A stretch of 64,000 bases of DNA from UBA6918 sp040754425 (GTDB lineage: Bacteria; Pseudomonadota; Gammaproteobacteria; Burkholderiales; Thiobacillaceae). Every line of letters starts with the position of its first letter. The stretch's first letter is position 1. The notes beneath the pieces were generated by a model. It did no database searches, had not been told where the DNA came from, and saw only the letters and a program-made list of their open reading frames with translations. Of this stretch, positions 23,684-31,814 are shown in pieces. Made by a program: the position numbers and the translations under genes. The stretch spans positions 1-64,000 of the forward strand of contig JBFMCR010000007.1 in NCBI GenBank assembly GCA_040754425.1, given 5' to 3'.

Positions 23684-24273
23684 GCAGCCAGAGCGCGCAG
23701 TTTTCTGACCAAAAGGTCGAGCGCCTGACCGCGGTGGCTGATGGCGTTCTTGTGGTCGGGGTCGAGCTCGGCACCGGTTTTTCCAAATTCTGGCAGGTAG
23801 AAATGGGGATCATAGCCGAAACCGTTCTCGCCCCTGGGCGTATCGATGATCTCGCCGTGCCAGCTGCCCTCGGCGATCAGCGGCTGCGGGTCGTCGGGGT
23901 GGCGCACCAGAGTGATGACGCAATAGTAATGCGCACGGCGGTTGGGCTCATTGGCGAGCGCGGCGATGAGCTTCTCGTTGTTGCGCGCATCCGACTTGGG
24001 TTCGCCGGCATAGCGCGCGGAATACACGCCGGGCGCGCCATTGAGCGCATCGACGCAGATGCCGGAATCGTCGGCCAGCGCCGGCAGTCCGGTGTGCAGC
24101 GATGCGTGGCGCGCCTTGGCGAGGCAGTTCTCGATGAAGGTGACGTGCGGCTCCGGGCATTCGGGCACGCCGAAATCCGACTGCGGCACCACGTTGAAAT
24201 CCAGCGGTTCGAGGATGCGGCGGATTTCCCGAAGCTTGCCGGGATTGCCCGAGGCGATGACGATTTTTTGCAT
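23680..24273 (-). CDS. rdgB: dITP/XTP pyrophosphatase (RdgB/HAM1)
   Basis: 197 residues. Hydrolyses non-canonical purine triphosphates. The N-terminal VIASGNPGKLREI is the substrate loop; FIENCLAKARHAS, the catalytic ADDSGICVDAL near residue 71, and the C-terminal SHRGQAL complete the family set. The start at 24273 has an AGGA site; an ATG 15 bases upstream is possible. Confidence 0.94.
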   Translation of the reverse strand: MQKIVIASGNPGKLREIRRILEPLDFNVVPQSDFGVPECPEPHVTFIENCLAKARHASLHTGLPALADDSGICVDALNGAPGVYSARYAGEPKSDARNNEKLIAALANEPNRRAHYYCVITLVRHPDDPQPLIAEGSWHGEIIDTPRGENGFGYDPHFYLPEFGKTGAELDPDHKNAISHRGQALDLLVRKLRALAA

Positions 24274-24345
24274 CTTGAATCCTTTCAACAGGGAGGAGGG
24301 GAGGTTCAGGGAGAGGATGGAAAATGGTTATCTCCCACGCCTCCC

Positions 24346-25083
24346 TTAACCACCCTGTTCAGTTTTTTCCAAAGAGGATCGCTGCGCCGCGGTGAGCTGA
24401 CGGATGCCGGCCTCGGCCAGGTCCAAGAGCGCATTGAGTTCCTGGCGCGAGAAGGTGGCGCCTTCGGCCGTGCCCTGCACTTCGATGAGCCCGCCGCTGC
24501 CGGTCATGACCACGTTCATGTCGGTGTCGCAGCCGGAATCCTCGGCGTAATCCAGATCGAGCACCGGCACGCCCCGGTAGATGCCGACGGAAACGGCTGC
24601 TACCTGGTCGGCGAGCGGAGACTCGCTGATTTTTCCCTGAGCCAGCAGCCAGTTCACCGCATCGGCCAGCGCCACCCAGGCGCCGGTGATGCTGGCGGTG
24701 CGGGTGCCGCCGTCGGCCTGGATGACGTCGCAGTCGATGTGGATGGTGCGCTCGCCCAATTTGGCCAGATCGACCACCGCGCGAAGGGAGCGCCCGATCA
24801 GGCGCTGGATTTCCTGGGTGCGGCCGGACTGCCTGCCGCGTGCGGCCTCGCGCTCGGTACGGGTGTTGGTGGAGCGCGGCAGCATGCCGTATTCCGCAGT
24901 GACCCATCCTTCGTCCGAGCCCTTCTTGTGCGGCGGCACCTTTTCCAGCACGCTGGCGGTGCAGATGACCTTGGTGTCGCCGCATTCGATTAGCACGGAT
25001 CCTTCGGCGTGGCGGGTGTAGGAACGGGTGATCCGGATCGGGCGCAGGGCGTCGGGGCTGCGTCCGCTGGGACGATGGTTCAC
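24346..25083 (-). CDS. rph: Ribonuclease PH
   Basis: 245 residues, phosphorolytic 3' exonuclease for tRNA maturation. The conserved GWVTAEYGMLPRSTNTR, RLIGRSLRAVVD and CDVIQADGGTRTASITGA segments are all present. GTG at 25083 is chosen because a perfect AGGAGGAA site lies seven bases upstream and it gives the family N-terminus. Complete. Confidence 0.95.
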   Translation of the reverse strand: MNHRPSGRSPDALRPIRITRSYTRHAEGSVLIECGDTKVICTASVLEKVPPHKKGSDEGWVTAEYGMLPRSTNTRTEREAARGRQSGRTQEIQRLIGRSLRAVVDLAKLGERTIHIDCDVIQADGGTRTASITGAWVALADAVNWLLAQGKISESPLADQVAAVSVGIYRGVPVLDLDYAEDSGCDTDMNVVMTGSGGLIEVQGTAEGATFSRQELNALLDLAEAGIRQLTAAQRSSLEKTEQGG

Positions 25084-25400
25084 TGAGAATTCCTCCTGGA
25101 ACGGGAATGGCGATCGGCGCCGCCCAAAATCATGATCGTCGCCGCTTGCCTCGCCCGTTTCCCTTACCCCGGCCCTCTCCCGCAAGCGGGCGAGGGGGGT
25201 GGCGTGTCGCTGACGCGACGTTCTCTCAAGGAGGGGATTTTACCGGGCTGGCGCAACCGGCAAGAACAATTTTTAACCGCGGAGTACGCTGAGTGCGCAG
25301 AGGAGGAAAACCTATGACACTCCGCGTCCTCCGCGAACTCCGCGAACTCCGCGGTCGATCCTTCACACTCTGGCCGGGGCGTTGTACGCCACGCAGCCGG
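25084..25400. repeat. Intergenic region with a REP-like hairpin and a CCGCGGAGT repeat
   Basis: 317 bases without a gene, between rph and the phosphatase gene. It contains a REP-like palindrome, GGCCCTCTCCCGCAAGCGGGCGAGGG (about 25171-25196), of the type also found inside alaS; a short GTCGC/GCGAC stem near 25212; and a repeat 25276-25361 bounded by ACCGCGGAGT and its exact complement ACTCCGCGGT, with two direct CCGCGAACT units inside. A related fragment lies after greB. Confidence 0.6.
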
Positions 25401-26309
25401 CTAGCTGGTGCCGCTGATTTTCTTGATGGCTTCCTGGATTTCCGCGATCGCGCGCTCGATTTCGTCGTCCGAAATCGCCGGCGCGCGGGAAGGCTCGGGC
25501 TTCTTGATCTCGGTGGTGAAGGCGTATTCGGGCAGCGACAGGGTGGAGATCGCCTCGGTGCCGGGCCTGCGCGACTCGCCCCAGGTCATGGCCACGAGCG
25601 ACAGGTTGTCGCCCTTCTCGCCGCCGCGGAATTCGGCATGGTCCATGAGGTGGCGCACCCCGTCTTCCAGGGTGTAGGAATGCAGGATGGCCGCGATTTC
25701 GGGGATGCTGACCGAGCCCCAGATGCCGTCGGTGCACAGCAGCATGGTATCGCCGTCGGTGATGGGCATGGGCGGGGCGCATTCCACTTCGGGGGCGACA
25801 TAGCCGCCCAGGCAATTGCTGACGCGGTTGCGGTTGGGGTGGTGTATGCTTTCTTCTTCCGTGATCAGCCCGTCCTTGACCATGCGCGCCACCGCGGTAT
25901 GGTCGAGGGTACGCGACACCAGTTTGCCGTCGCTGAAGAAATACAGGCGCGAATCGCCGACATGCGCCCAGTAGGCAGTGTTGTCCTGCACAATGGCGGC
26001 AACGCAGGTGGTATGGGGGATTTCCAGCAGGTCGTGCTCGACCGCATAGTCATTGATGGCATAGTGTGCGCGCTGGATGACGTCTTCGAGAAAGCGCGAC
26101 GGGTCGGGCACCCGCGGATTGGCGATGCGCTGGAAATGGTCGGTCAGCGTCTGCACGCAAAGATGGGCGGCTATTTCGCCATGCATGTGTCCGCCCATAC
26201 CATCCGCCACTACCATCAGCAGCGAGTCGCGGCTGTAGGAGTAAGCCACGCGATCCTGGTTGTTCTTGCGCCCGCCTTGCCGGGAAGCCTGGTAAATGGT
26301 GAATTTCAT
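25401..26309 (-). CDS. PP2C-type serine/threonine protein phosphatase
   Basis: 302 residues, soluble. PPM-family motifs: NNQDR at residues 16-20, ADGMGGHMHGE near 35, HVGDSRLYF near 117, CTDGIWG near 193 and GDNLSLVAM near 235, which together give the two-metal site. A 60-residue C-terminal tail (acidic, with DDEIERAIAEIQEAIKK) extends past the catalytic core. It follows the Ser/Thr kinase gene by ten bases, so the pair probably acts on the same substrates in opposite directions. Confidence 0.92.
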   Translation of the reverse strand: MKFTIYQASRQGGRKNNQDRVAYSYSRDSLLMVVADGMGGHMHGEIAAHLCVQTLTDHFQRIANPRVPDPSRFLEDVIQRAHYAINDYAVEHDLLEIPHTTCVAAIVQDNTAYWAHVGDSRLYFFSDGKLVSRTLDHTAVARMVKDGLITEEESIHHPNRNRVSNCLGGYVAPEVECAPPMPITDGDTMLLCTDGIWGSVSIPEIAAILHSYTLEDGVRHLMDHAEFRGGEKGDNLSLVAMTWGESRRPGTEAISTLSLPEYAFTTEIKKPEPSRAPAISDDEIERAIAEIQEAIKKISGTS

Positions 26310-26319
26310 GATGCGGCGC

Positions 26320-27264
26320 TCAGAAAATTTCCTTGTTCAGGGAGCGTTTGATGGAGCTCAGCAAGGAGGGCTTGCCGGGCTGCAGCGCGGAATCGTCCAT
26401 CAGCCGCTTTTGCAGGGCGAACACGCTTTGCGGGCGCTCCATGTAGTTCAACTGCATGCACCAGTCCACGGTTTCCAGCAACTGGCTGGAATATTCCCCT
26501 GCCCAGGCTTTGGCCGCAGGTGTCAGCTTGTCATTGACCAGCCGGCTGTCGGCCGCCTGGGGCGGCAAACCGGCGAGACAGGCGTAGATGCTGGCACCGG
26601 TACTGTAGATGTCGGTCCAGGGGCCGAGGCGCTCGCGGTTGTGGTACTGCTCGGGCGCCGCAAAGCCAGGCGTGTACATGGGCTGCAGGCGATTCTCATC
26701 CTGATTGAGTGTTTGCCGCGCCGCGCCGAAATCGATCAGCACCGGTGAACCGTCCTGGCGGATGTAGATGTTGGAAGGCTTGATGTCGAGGTGCAGCAGC
26801 TTGTGCGTATGCACTTCACGCAGGCCGGTGAGCATTTGCGCGAACACGCGGCGGATGAAGCTTTCGCGGATGTTGCCGCGATGTGTCTGGATATACTGCT
26901 GCAGTGTACGGCCGCGCTCGTACTGCATGACCATGTACACGGTCTCGTTGGCGCGGAAGAAGTTGGTCACGCGCACGACGTTGCTGTGGTTGATCTTGGC
27001 GAGCGTCCGCCCTTCCTCGAAGAAACACTTCATGCCGTGGCGGAAGATGTTGCGATTCTCGTCCGAACTGGCTTCCACCACTACCGACCCGGCAGTGCGC
27101 AGCACCAGCGCGCCGGGAAGGTATTCCTTGATCGCATACAGATTGTTCTGGTCATCGGTGGCGAGATAAACCATGCTGAAGCCGCCGCCGCCAATCTTGC
27201 GCACGATGGTGTACTCGTTCAGCCGGTAACCGTTGGGCAGTGCCTGGTTGGGTTGGGTCGCCAT
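26320..27264 (-). CDS. Eukaryotic-like serine/threonine protein kinase
   Basis: 314 residues. Hanks-type kinase: glycine loop KIGGGGFSMV near residue 24, catalytic lysine in YAIKEY, catalytic loop HLDIKPSN near 150 and DFGAAR near 175. No transmembrane segment or PASTA repeats, so it is cytoplasmic, unlike PknB. A phosphatase gene follows ten bases later, forming a kinase/phosphatase module whose targets are unknown. Confidence 0.93.
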   Translation of the reverse strand: MATQPNQALPNGYRLNEYTIVRKIGGGGFSMVYLATDDQNNLYAIKEYLPGALVLRTAGSVVVEASSDENRNIFRHGMKCFFEEGRTLAKINHSNVVRVTNFFRANETVYMVMQYERGRTLQQYIQTHRGNIRESFIRRVFAQMLTGLREVHTHKLLHLDIKPSNIYIRQDGSPVLIDFGAARQTLNQDENRLQPMYTPGFAAPEQYHNRERLGPWTDIYSTGASIYACLAGLPPQAADSRLVNDKLTPAAKAWAGEYSSQLLETVDWCMQLNYMERPQSVFALQKRLMDDSALQPGKPSLLSSIKRSLNKEIF

Positions 27265-27355
27265 AAATTGATTTGGTGAAAGCTGTTATTATCCTGTTGC
27301 GGCGCAATACTTTATTGAATCCTAACCCGAACCTGCAAGCACAGGAATTCCCCCC

Positions 27356-28222
27356 ATGATTTTCAGCATGACCGGTTATGCCAGCCATACCGCCGCAGTG
27401 GGCAAGGCGCTGGTCACGATCGAGCTGCGTTCCGTCAACCAGCGCTATCTCGAAATCGGCTTTCGCCTGCCCGACGAACTGCGCGCACAGGAACCATTCA
27501 TCCGCGAAGCCATTGTACAGCGCCTGTCGCGCGGCAAGGTCGAATGCCGCATCAGCCAGACGCCGTTGCCCGAGGCTGCCCGGGATATCGGACTCAATGG
27601 CGCCGTTCTTGAGTCGCTGGCGCGCTGGCAAAACGAAGTACGCGGCCGCTTTCCCGATGCGGCGCCATTGACGGCGGGGGAAATCCTGCGCTGGAACGGC
27701 GTGCTGGCCTTGCCCGAAACCGGAACGGCGGATGTCGCGGCCGAATTGCTTGCGGCCGTAGGAGCCGCACTGGACGATCTGACAGCCAGCCGCGAACGCG
27801 AAGGCGAGAAACTGTACCGGCACATTGCCGAGCGCCTTGACCGTGCGGAAGCGCTGATCGCCGAAGCTGCCGCCCTTCTGCCCGGCATACTCTCCGCTTA
27901 CCAGGAAAAGCTCTCCGCCCGCCTGAAGGATGCCCTGGGAGAACCGGCGAATGAGCGCCTGGCGCAGGAATTCGCCCTGTTTGTCCAGAAAATCGACGTG
28001 GACGAGGAATTGTCGCGCTTCTCGGCCCACATCAAGGAGGTTCGCCGTACCCTCGACAAAGGCGGGGCGGTCGGCAAGCGCCTGGATTTTCTCATGCAGG
28101 AGCTGAACCGCGAGGCCAATACCCTCGGTTCCAAATCGGTGTCGACGGAAACCACCCGCATCTCGGTCGAACTCAAAGTCCTGATCGAACAGATGCGCGA
28201 ACAGATACAGAACATTGAGTGA
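27356..28222 (+). CDS. yicC: YicC family endoribonuclease-like protein
   Basis: 288 residues, YicC/YloC family: N-terminal MIFSMTGYAS, RSVNQRYLEI and the C-terminal TLGSKSVSTETTRISVELKVLIEQMREQ region, with a helical centre. YicC-type proteins are reported to be oligomeric endoribonucleases. It stands before gmk-rpoZ-spoT, the usual proteobacterial order, and is divergent from the kinase gene. Confidence 0.92.
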   Translation: MIFSMTGYASHTAAVGKALVTIELRSVNQRYLEIGFRLPDELRAQEPFIREAIVQRLSRGKVECRISQTPLPEAARDIGLNGAVLESLARWQNEVRGRFPDAAPLTAGEILRWNGVLALPETGTADVAAELLAAVGAALDDLTASREREGEKLYRHIAERLDRAEALIAEAAALLPGILSAYQEKLSARLKDALGEPANERLAQEFALFVQKIDVDEELSRFSAHIKEVRRTLDKGGAVGKRLDFLMQELNREANTLGSKSVSTETTRISVELKVLIEQMREQIQNIE

Positions 28223-28225
28223 AGC

Positions 28226-28843
28226 ATGAGCGCAGGGGTTTTATACATCGTGGCTGCGCCGTCCGGCGCAGGCAAAACCAGCCTGGTCAAGGCCTTGCTG
28301 AAGAAGGATGCGGCCATCCGCCTGTCGGTGTCGTATACCACACGGGCGCCGCGACCGGGTGAGGTGGACGGCATCGACTATCACTTCGTCGGCATCGATG
28401 ATTTCAAGGCCATGGCGGCACGCGGCGAATTTCTGGAAAGCGCGGAGGTGTATGGCAATTTTTATGGCACCTCGCAGGCCTGGATCGCCGGCGAAATCGC
28501 CGCCGGCCGCGACATCCTGCTGGAAATCGACTGGCAGGGCGCGGGCCAGGTCAAGAAACATTTTCCCGAGGCGGTGACCCTGTTCATTCTGCCGCCCTCG
28601 ATAGAGGCGCTGCGCGAGCGGCTTTCCAATCGCGGCCAGGACGGCGCGGAAGTCATTGAAAGGCGTATGGCGGCCGCCAGGGACGATATCAGCCATGCCG
28701 CCGAGTTCGAATATATAATCGTCAATGATGACTTTGACCAAGCCCTGCTGGACCTTCTGGCGGTGGTGAGGGCTTCGCGCCTTGTTGCTTCGCGTCAGGC
28801 GCAGAAACTCAAACCGCTGTTCGAACGCTTCAGCCGGGGGTGA
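28226..28843 (+). CDS. gmk: Guanylate kinase
   Basis: 205 residues. Phosphorylates GMP to GDP. P-loop APSGAGKTSL near residue 11, GMP-binding SVSYTTRAPRPGE near 38 and GVDYHF-like GIDYHFV. Complete. It starts four bases after yicC; the stop overlaps a GTG codon (28840) not used as the rpoZ start. Confidence 0.95.
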   Translation: MSAGVLYIVAAPSGAGKTSLVKALLKKDAAIRLSVSYTTRAPRPGEVDGIDYHFVGIDDFKAMAARGEFLESAEVYGNFYGTSQAWIAGEIAAGRDILLEIDWQGAGQVKKHFPEAVTLFILPPSIEALRERLSNRGQDGAEVIERRMAAARDDISHAAEFEYIIVNDDFDQALLDLLAVVRASRLVASRQAQKLKPLFERFSRG

Positions 28844-28857
28844 ACAAGGAGTTGAAA

Positions 28858-29061
28858 GTGGCACGCATTACCGTTGATGACTGCATGGCCAGGATCCCCA
28901 ACCGTTTCGAGCTGACGCTGGCGGCGACCTATCGCGCGCGCCAGCTGGCCCAGGGCTCGCAGCCCCTGGTGGACAGCCGCGACAAGCCTACGGTCACCGC
29001 GCTGCGCGAAATTGCAGCAGGCAAGGTGGGACTTGAAATCCTCAACCGGGGCAAGGCCTAG
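28858..29061 (+). CDS. rpoZ: RNA polymerase omega subunit
   Basis: 67 residues, ARITVDDCMARIPNRFELT being the standard omega N-terminus. GTG at 28858 is preferred: AAGGAG sits six bases upstream and the length matches the family. An in-frame GTG at 28840 would add six residues and overlap gmk. Omega helps assemble RNA polymerase and forms part of a ppGpp site, fitting with spoT immediately downstream. Confidence 0.94.
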   Translation: MARITVDDCMARIPNRFELTLAATYRARQLAQGSQPLVDSRDKPTVTALREIAAGKVGLEILNRGKA

Positions 29062-31258
29062 TCCCCCGCCTGTCAATCCAGGCAACGATTCAGCCGGCCA
29101 TTCGGCCGGTGCCCGGACATCGGCCGATTTTTCCGCACTCGCCCCCCAGCTCGTCTATCTGCCGGCGGCGGACATCGAGCTGGTGCGCGACGCCTACTAC
29201 GTCAGCCGCGACGCCCATGCCGGGCAGTTCCGCAAGAGCGGCGAACCCTACATTTCCCATCCGCTGGCGGTAGCCGGCATCCTCGCCGGCTGGCATCTGG
29301 ATGCGCAGGCCCTGGCGGCGGCTCTTTTGCACGACGTGGTGGAGGACACCAGCGCCACCGTCGAGGACATCCAGACCCGCTTCGGCAAGTCGGTCGCCCA
29401 TCTGGTCGAAGGCGTGTCCAAGCTCGACAAGCTTTCCTTTGCCAGCGAGGAGCATGCGCAGGCGGAAAATTTCCGCAAGATGCTGCTGGCCATGGCGCGC
29501 GACGTCCGCGTCATTCTGATCAAGCTGGCCGACCGGCTGCACAACATGCGCACGCTGGGCGACCTGCCTTCGGAAAAGCGCAAGCGCATCGCCGCCGAGA
29601 CGCTGGAAATCTATGCCCCCATTGCCAACCGCCTGGGCTTGCACGCGGTATACCAGGAACTGGACGATCTCGGTTTCCGCTACCTTTATCCCAATCGTTA
29701 CAAGGTCGTCAGCAAGGCGGTCAAGGCCGCACGCGGCAACCGGCGCGAACTGGTGGAAAAAATCCGCGAGACCATCCAGGAGAAACTCACCCAGGCGGGC
29801 GTCGAGGCCACGGTCACCGGACGCGAAAAGCACCTCTACAGCATCTATCGGAAAATGCAGGAAAAAAACCTGGGGTTTTCCGAAGTGTTCGACATCTACG
29901 GCTTCCGTGTGGTGGTGAAGGACATCCCTTCCTGCTATCTGGCGCTGGGGGCGCTGCACGCGCTGTACAAGCCGATCCCCGGAAAGTTCAAGGACTACAT
30001 CGCCATTCCCAAGGCCAACGGCTACCAGTCGCTGCATTCCATCCTGTTCGGGCCGCAGGGCACGCCGATCGAAATCCAGATTCGCACCCAGGACATGCAC
30101 CGTTTTGCCGAAACCGGCGTGGCCTCGCACTGGATGTATAAGAGTTCGGATGCCGCGCTGTCGGATGTGCAGCAGCGCACCCACCGCTGGCTGCAGTCGC
30201 TTCTGGACATCCAGGCCGACAACAAGGATTCGCCGGAATTTCTCGAGCACATCAAGGTCGACCTGTTTCCCGATGACGTCTACGTGTTCACGCCCAAGGG
30301 CAGGATCATGGCGCTGCCGCGCGGCGCGACGGCGGTGGATTTCGCCTATGCCGTGCACACCGATGTCGGCCACCATTGCGTGGCGGTGAAGATCAACCAT
30401 GAGCTCATGCCGTTGCGCACCGAGCTCAGGAACGGCGACCGCGTCGAGATCATCACCGCAGCCAACGCCGCGCCCAATTCCGCATGGCTCAACTTCGCCG
30501 TTACCGGCAAGGCGCGCTCGCACATCCGCCAGTTCCTGCGCACGGCCAAGGCGGAAGAGTCGGCCCAACTCGGCCAGAGCCTGCTTGAGAATGCGCTCAA
30601 GGCACTCAACCCAGAGGCACCCTTGCCTTCGCCAGTGCTTTTGCAGAAGCTGCTGCGCGAGACCAACAGCAAGTCCGCGGACGAGCTGTATGCCGAGATA
30701 GGGCTTGGGCGCAAGCCCGCCATGGTGGTGGCGCACCAGTTGCTGCATCTCATGGGGGACGAGACCGGACGCGCCCCGCATCCGATGACGGTCACCATAC
30801 GCGGCACCGAAGGGGTGCCGGTGGAACTCGCTTCCTGCTGTCACCCGATTCCGGGTGACCCCATTCTCGGCTTCATCCACAAGGACCGCGGCCTCATCAT
30901 CCATACCCACGATTGCCCGGCCATTCACAGCTTCCGCTCCGATCCCGACAAGTGGCTGGATGTGGAGTGGCAGGCGGTGCCGGGCAGTCTGTTCGACGTC
31001 TCGATCAAGCTGGTGGTGGCCAACCAGCGCGGCGTGCTGGCCCGTGTCGCCACCGCGATTTCCGAGCAGGGTTCCAATATCGGCAATGTCGCCATGGAGG
31101 AGGAGGACGGCAGCCCCTATACCGTGCTCTATTTCACCCTCAAGGTGGAAGACCGCATGCATCTTGCGCGCATCATGCGCGCCTTGCGCCAGCTGCCGGA
31201 AGTGGTGCGCATCTTTCGCATGAAGGGCAGGCGTGACGGGCGTGCGCAGGCGCAATAG
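29012..31258 (+). CDS. spoT: Bifunctional (p)ppGpp synthetase/hydrolase SpoT
   Basis: About 748 residues. HD hydrolase domain with HAGQFRKSGEPYISHP and LLHDVVEDT; synthetase domain with FDIYGFRVV and DYIAIPKANGYQSLHS; TGS domain (VYVFTPKGRIMALPRGATAVDFAY); C-terminal ACT (NQRGVLARVATAISEQGSNIG). Both catalytic halves look intact, so it should make and degrade (p)ppGpp. No ATG precedes the conserved region: TTG at 29012 (overlapping rpoZ by 50 bases) or TTG at 29033 (after AAGGTGG) are candidate starts, so the first 50 residues are uncertain. Confidence 0.92.
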   Translation: MQQARWDLKSSTGARPSPPPVNPGNDSAGHSAGARTSADFSALAPQLVYLPAADIELVRDAYYVSRDAHAGQFRKSGEPYISHPLAVAGILAGWHLDAQALAAALLHDVVEDTSATVEDIQTRFGKSVAHLVEGVSKLDKLSFASEEHAQAENFRKMLLAMARDVRVILIKLADRLHNMRTLGDLPSEKRKRIAAETLEIYAPIANRLGLHAVYQELDDLGFRYLYPNRYKVVSKAVKAARGNRRELVEKIRETIQEKLTQAGVEATVTGREKHLYSIYRKMQEKNLGFSEVFDIYGFRVVVKDIPSCYLALGALHALYKPIPGKFKDYIAIPKANGYQSLHSILFGPQGTPIEIQIRTQDMHRFAETGVASHWMYKSSDAALSDVQQRTHRWLQSLLDIQADNKDSPEFLEHIKVDLFPDDVYVFTPKGRIMALPRGATAVDFAYAVHTDVGHHCVAVKINHELMPLRTELRNGDRVEIITAANAAPNSAWLNFAVTGKARSHIRQFLRTAKAEESAQLGQSLLENALKALNPEAPLPSPVLLQKLLRETNSKSADELYAEIGLGRKPAMVVAHQLLHLMGDETGRAPHPMTVTIRGTEGVPVELASCCHPIPGDPILGFIHKDRGLIIHTHDCPAIHSFRSDPDKWLDVEWQAVPGSLFDVSIKLVVANQRGVLARVATAISEQGSNIGNVAMEEEDGSPYTVLYFTLKVEDRMHLARIMRALRQLPEVVRIFRMKGRRDGRAQAQ

Positions 31259-31261
31259 CCG

Positions 31262-31399
31262 GGATTCAGGGGTCAGGATTCAGGGGTCAGGATTCAGGGG
31301 TCAGGATTCAGGGCGGGGCGGCCTGCGGCCGCATTTTTTTTCGAAAAAAATGTAATCTATTCCCTGCTCCCTGAATCCTGACCCCTGAATCCTGATCCC
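31262..31399. repeat. 14-bp minisatellite with an inverted copy forming a large cruciform
   Basis: GGATTCAGGGGTCA is repeated three times plus a partial fourth copy (31262-31313). A complementary array lies at 31369-31399: the first 24 bases (31369-31392) are the exact complement of a 24-base stretch in the left arm. The centre contains GCGGCCTGCGGCCGC and a T8-CG-A7 palindrome (31333-31350). The array fills the spoT-ridA gap and leaves ridA without an upstream Shine-Dalgarno. Confidence 0.85.
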
Positions 31400-31410
31400 T
31401 ACCCCCTATC

Positions 31411-31785
31411 ATGAAAACCATCATCTCCACTACCAATGCCCCTGCCGCCATCGGCACCTATTCCCAGGCCGTGAAGGTCGGCGGCACGGTTTATCTTTCC
31501 GGGCAGATCGGACTCGATCCGGCCAGCATGCAGCTCGTTGACGGCGTCGAGGCGCAAATCCATCAGGTGTTCAAGAATCTGTCCGCAGTATGTGAAGCGG
31601 CGGGCGGGTCGCTTGCGGATATCGTGAAACTCAACGTCTTCCTGACCGATCTTGGCAACTTCGCCAAGGTCAACGAAATCATGGGCCAGTATTTCCGTGA
31701 GCCTTATCCGGCGCGCGCCGCAGTCGGCGTGGCGAGTCTGCCGCGCGGTGCGCTGGTGGAAGCCGACGGCGTGCTCGTGCTCTAG
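31411..31785 (+). CDS. ridA: RidA family reactive enamine/imine deaminase
   Basis: 124 residues of the YjgF/YER057c/UK114 family: IGTYSQAVKVGGTVYLSGQIGLDP near residue 14, the catalytic Arg in PARAAVGVASLPRGALVE near 105, and an ending ADGVLVL. It hydrolyses reactive 2-aminoacrylate and relatives. The bases before the ATG (CCTACCCCCTATC) contain no ribosome-binding site, so translation may be weak, leaderless or coupled. Confidence 0.93.
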   Translation: MKTIISTTNAPAAIGTYSQAVKVGGTVYLSGQIGLDPASMQLVDGVEAQIHQVFKNLSAVCEAAGGSLADIVKLNVFLTDLGNFAKVNEIMGQYFREPYPARAAVGVASLPRGALVEADGVLVL

Positions 31786-31814
31786 CCCGGACATTTCAAC
31801 CGGACGGGTCCCGG

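Noticed and set aside
29090..31255. Minus-strand open frame of 721 codons opposite spoT
   Set aside because: Mirror frame of a conserved gene; no homology pattern, no ribosome site.
31262..31399. CRISPR-like array
   Set aside because: The repeats are contiguous without spacers and have an inverted copy; no cas genes are near.
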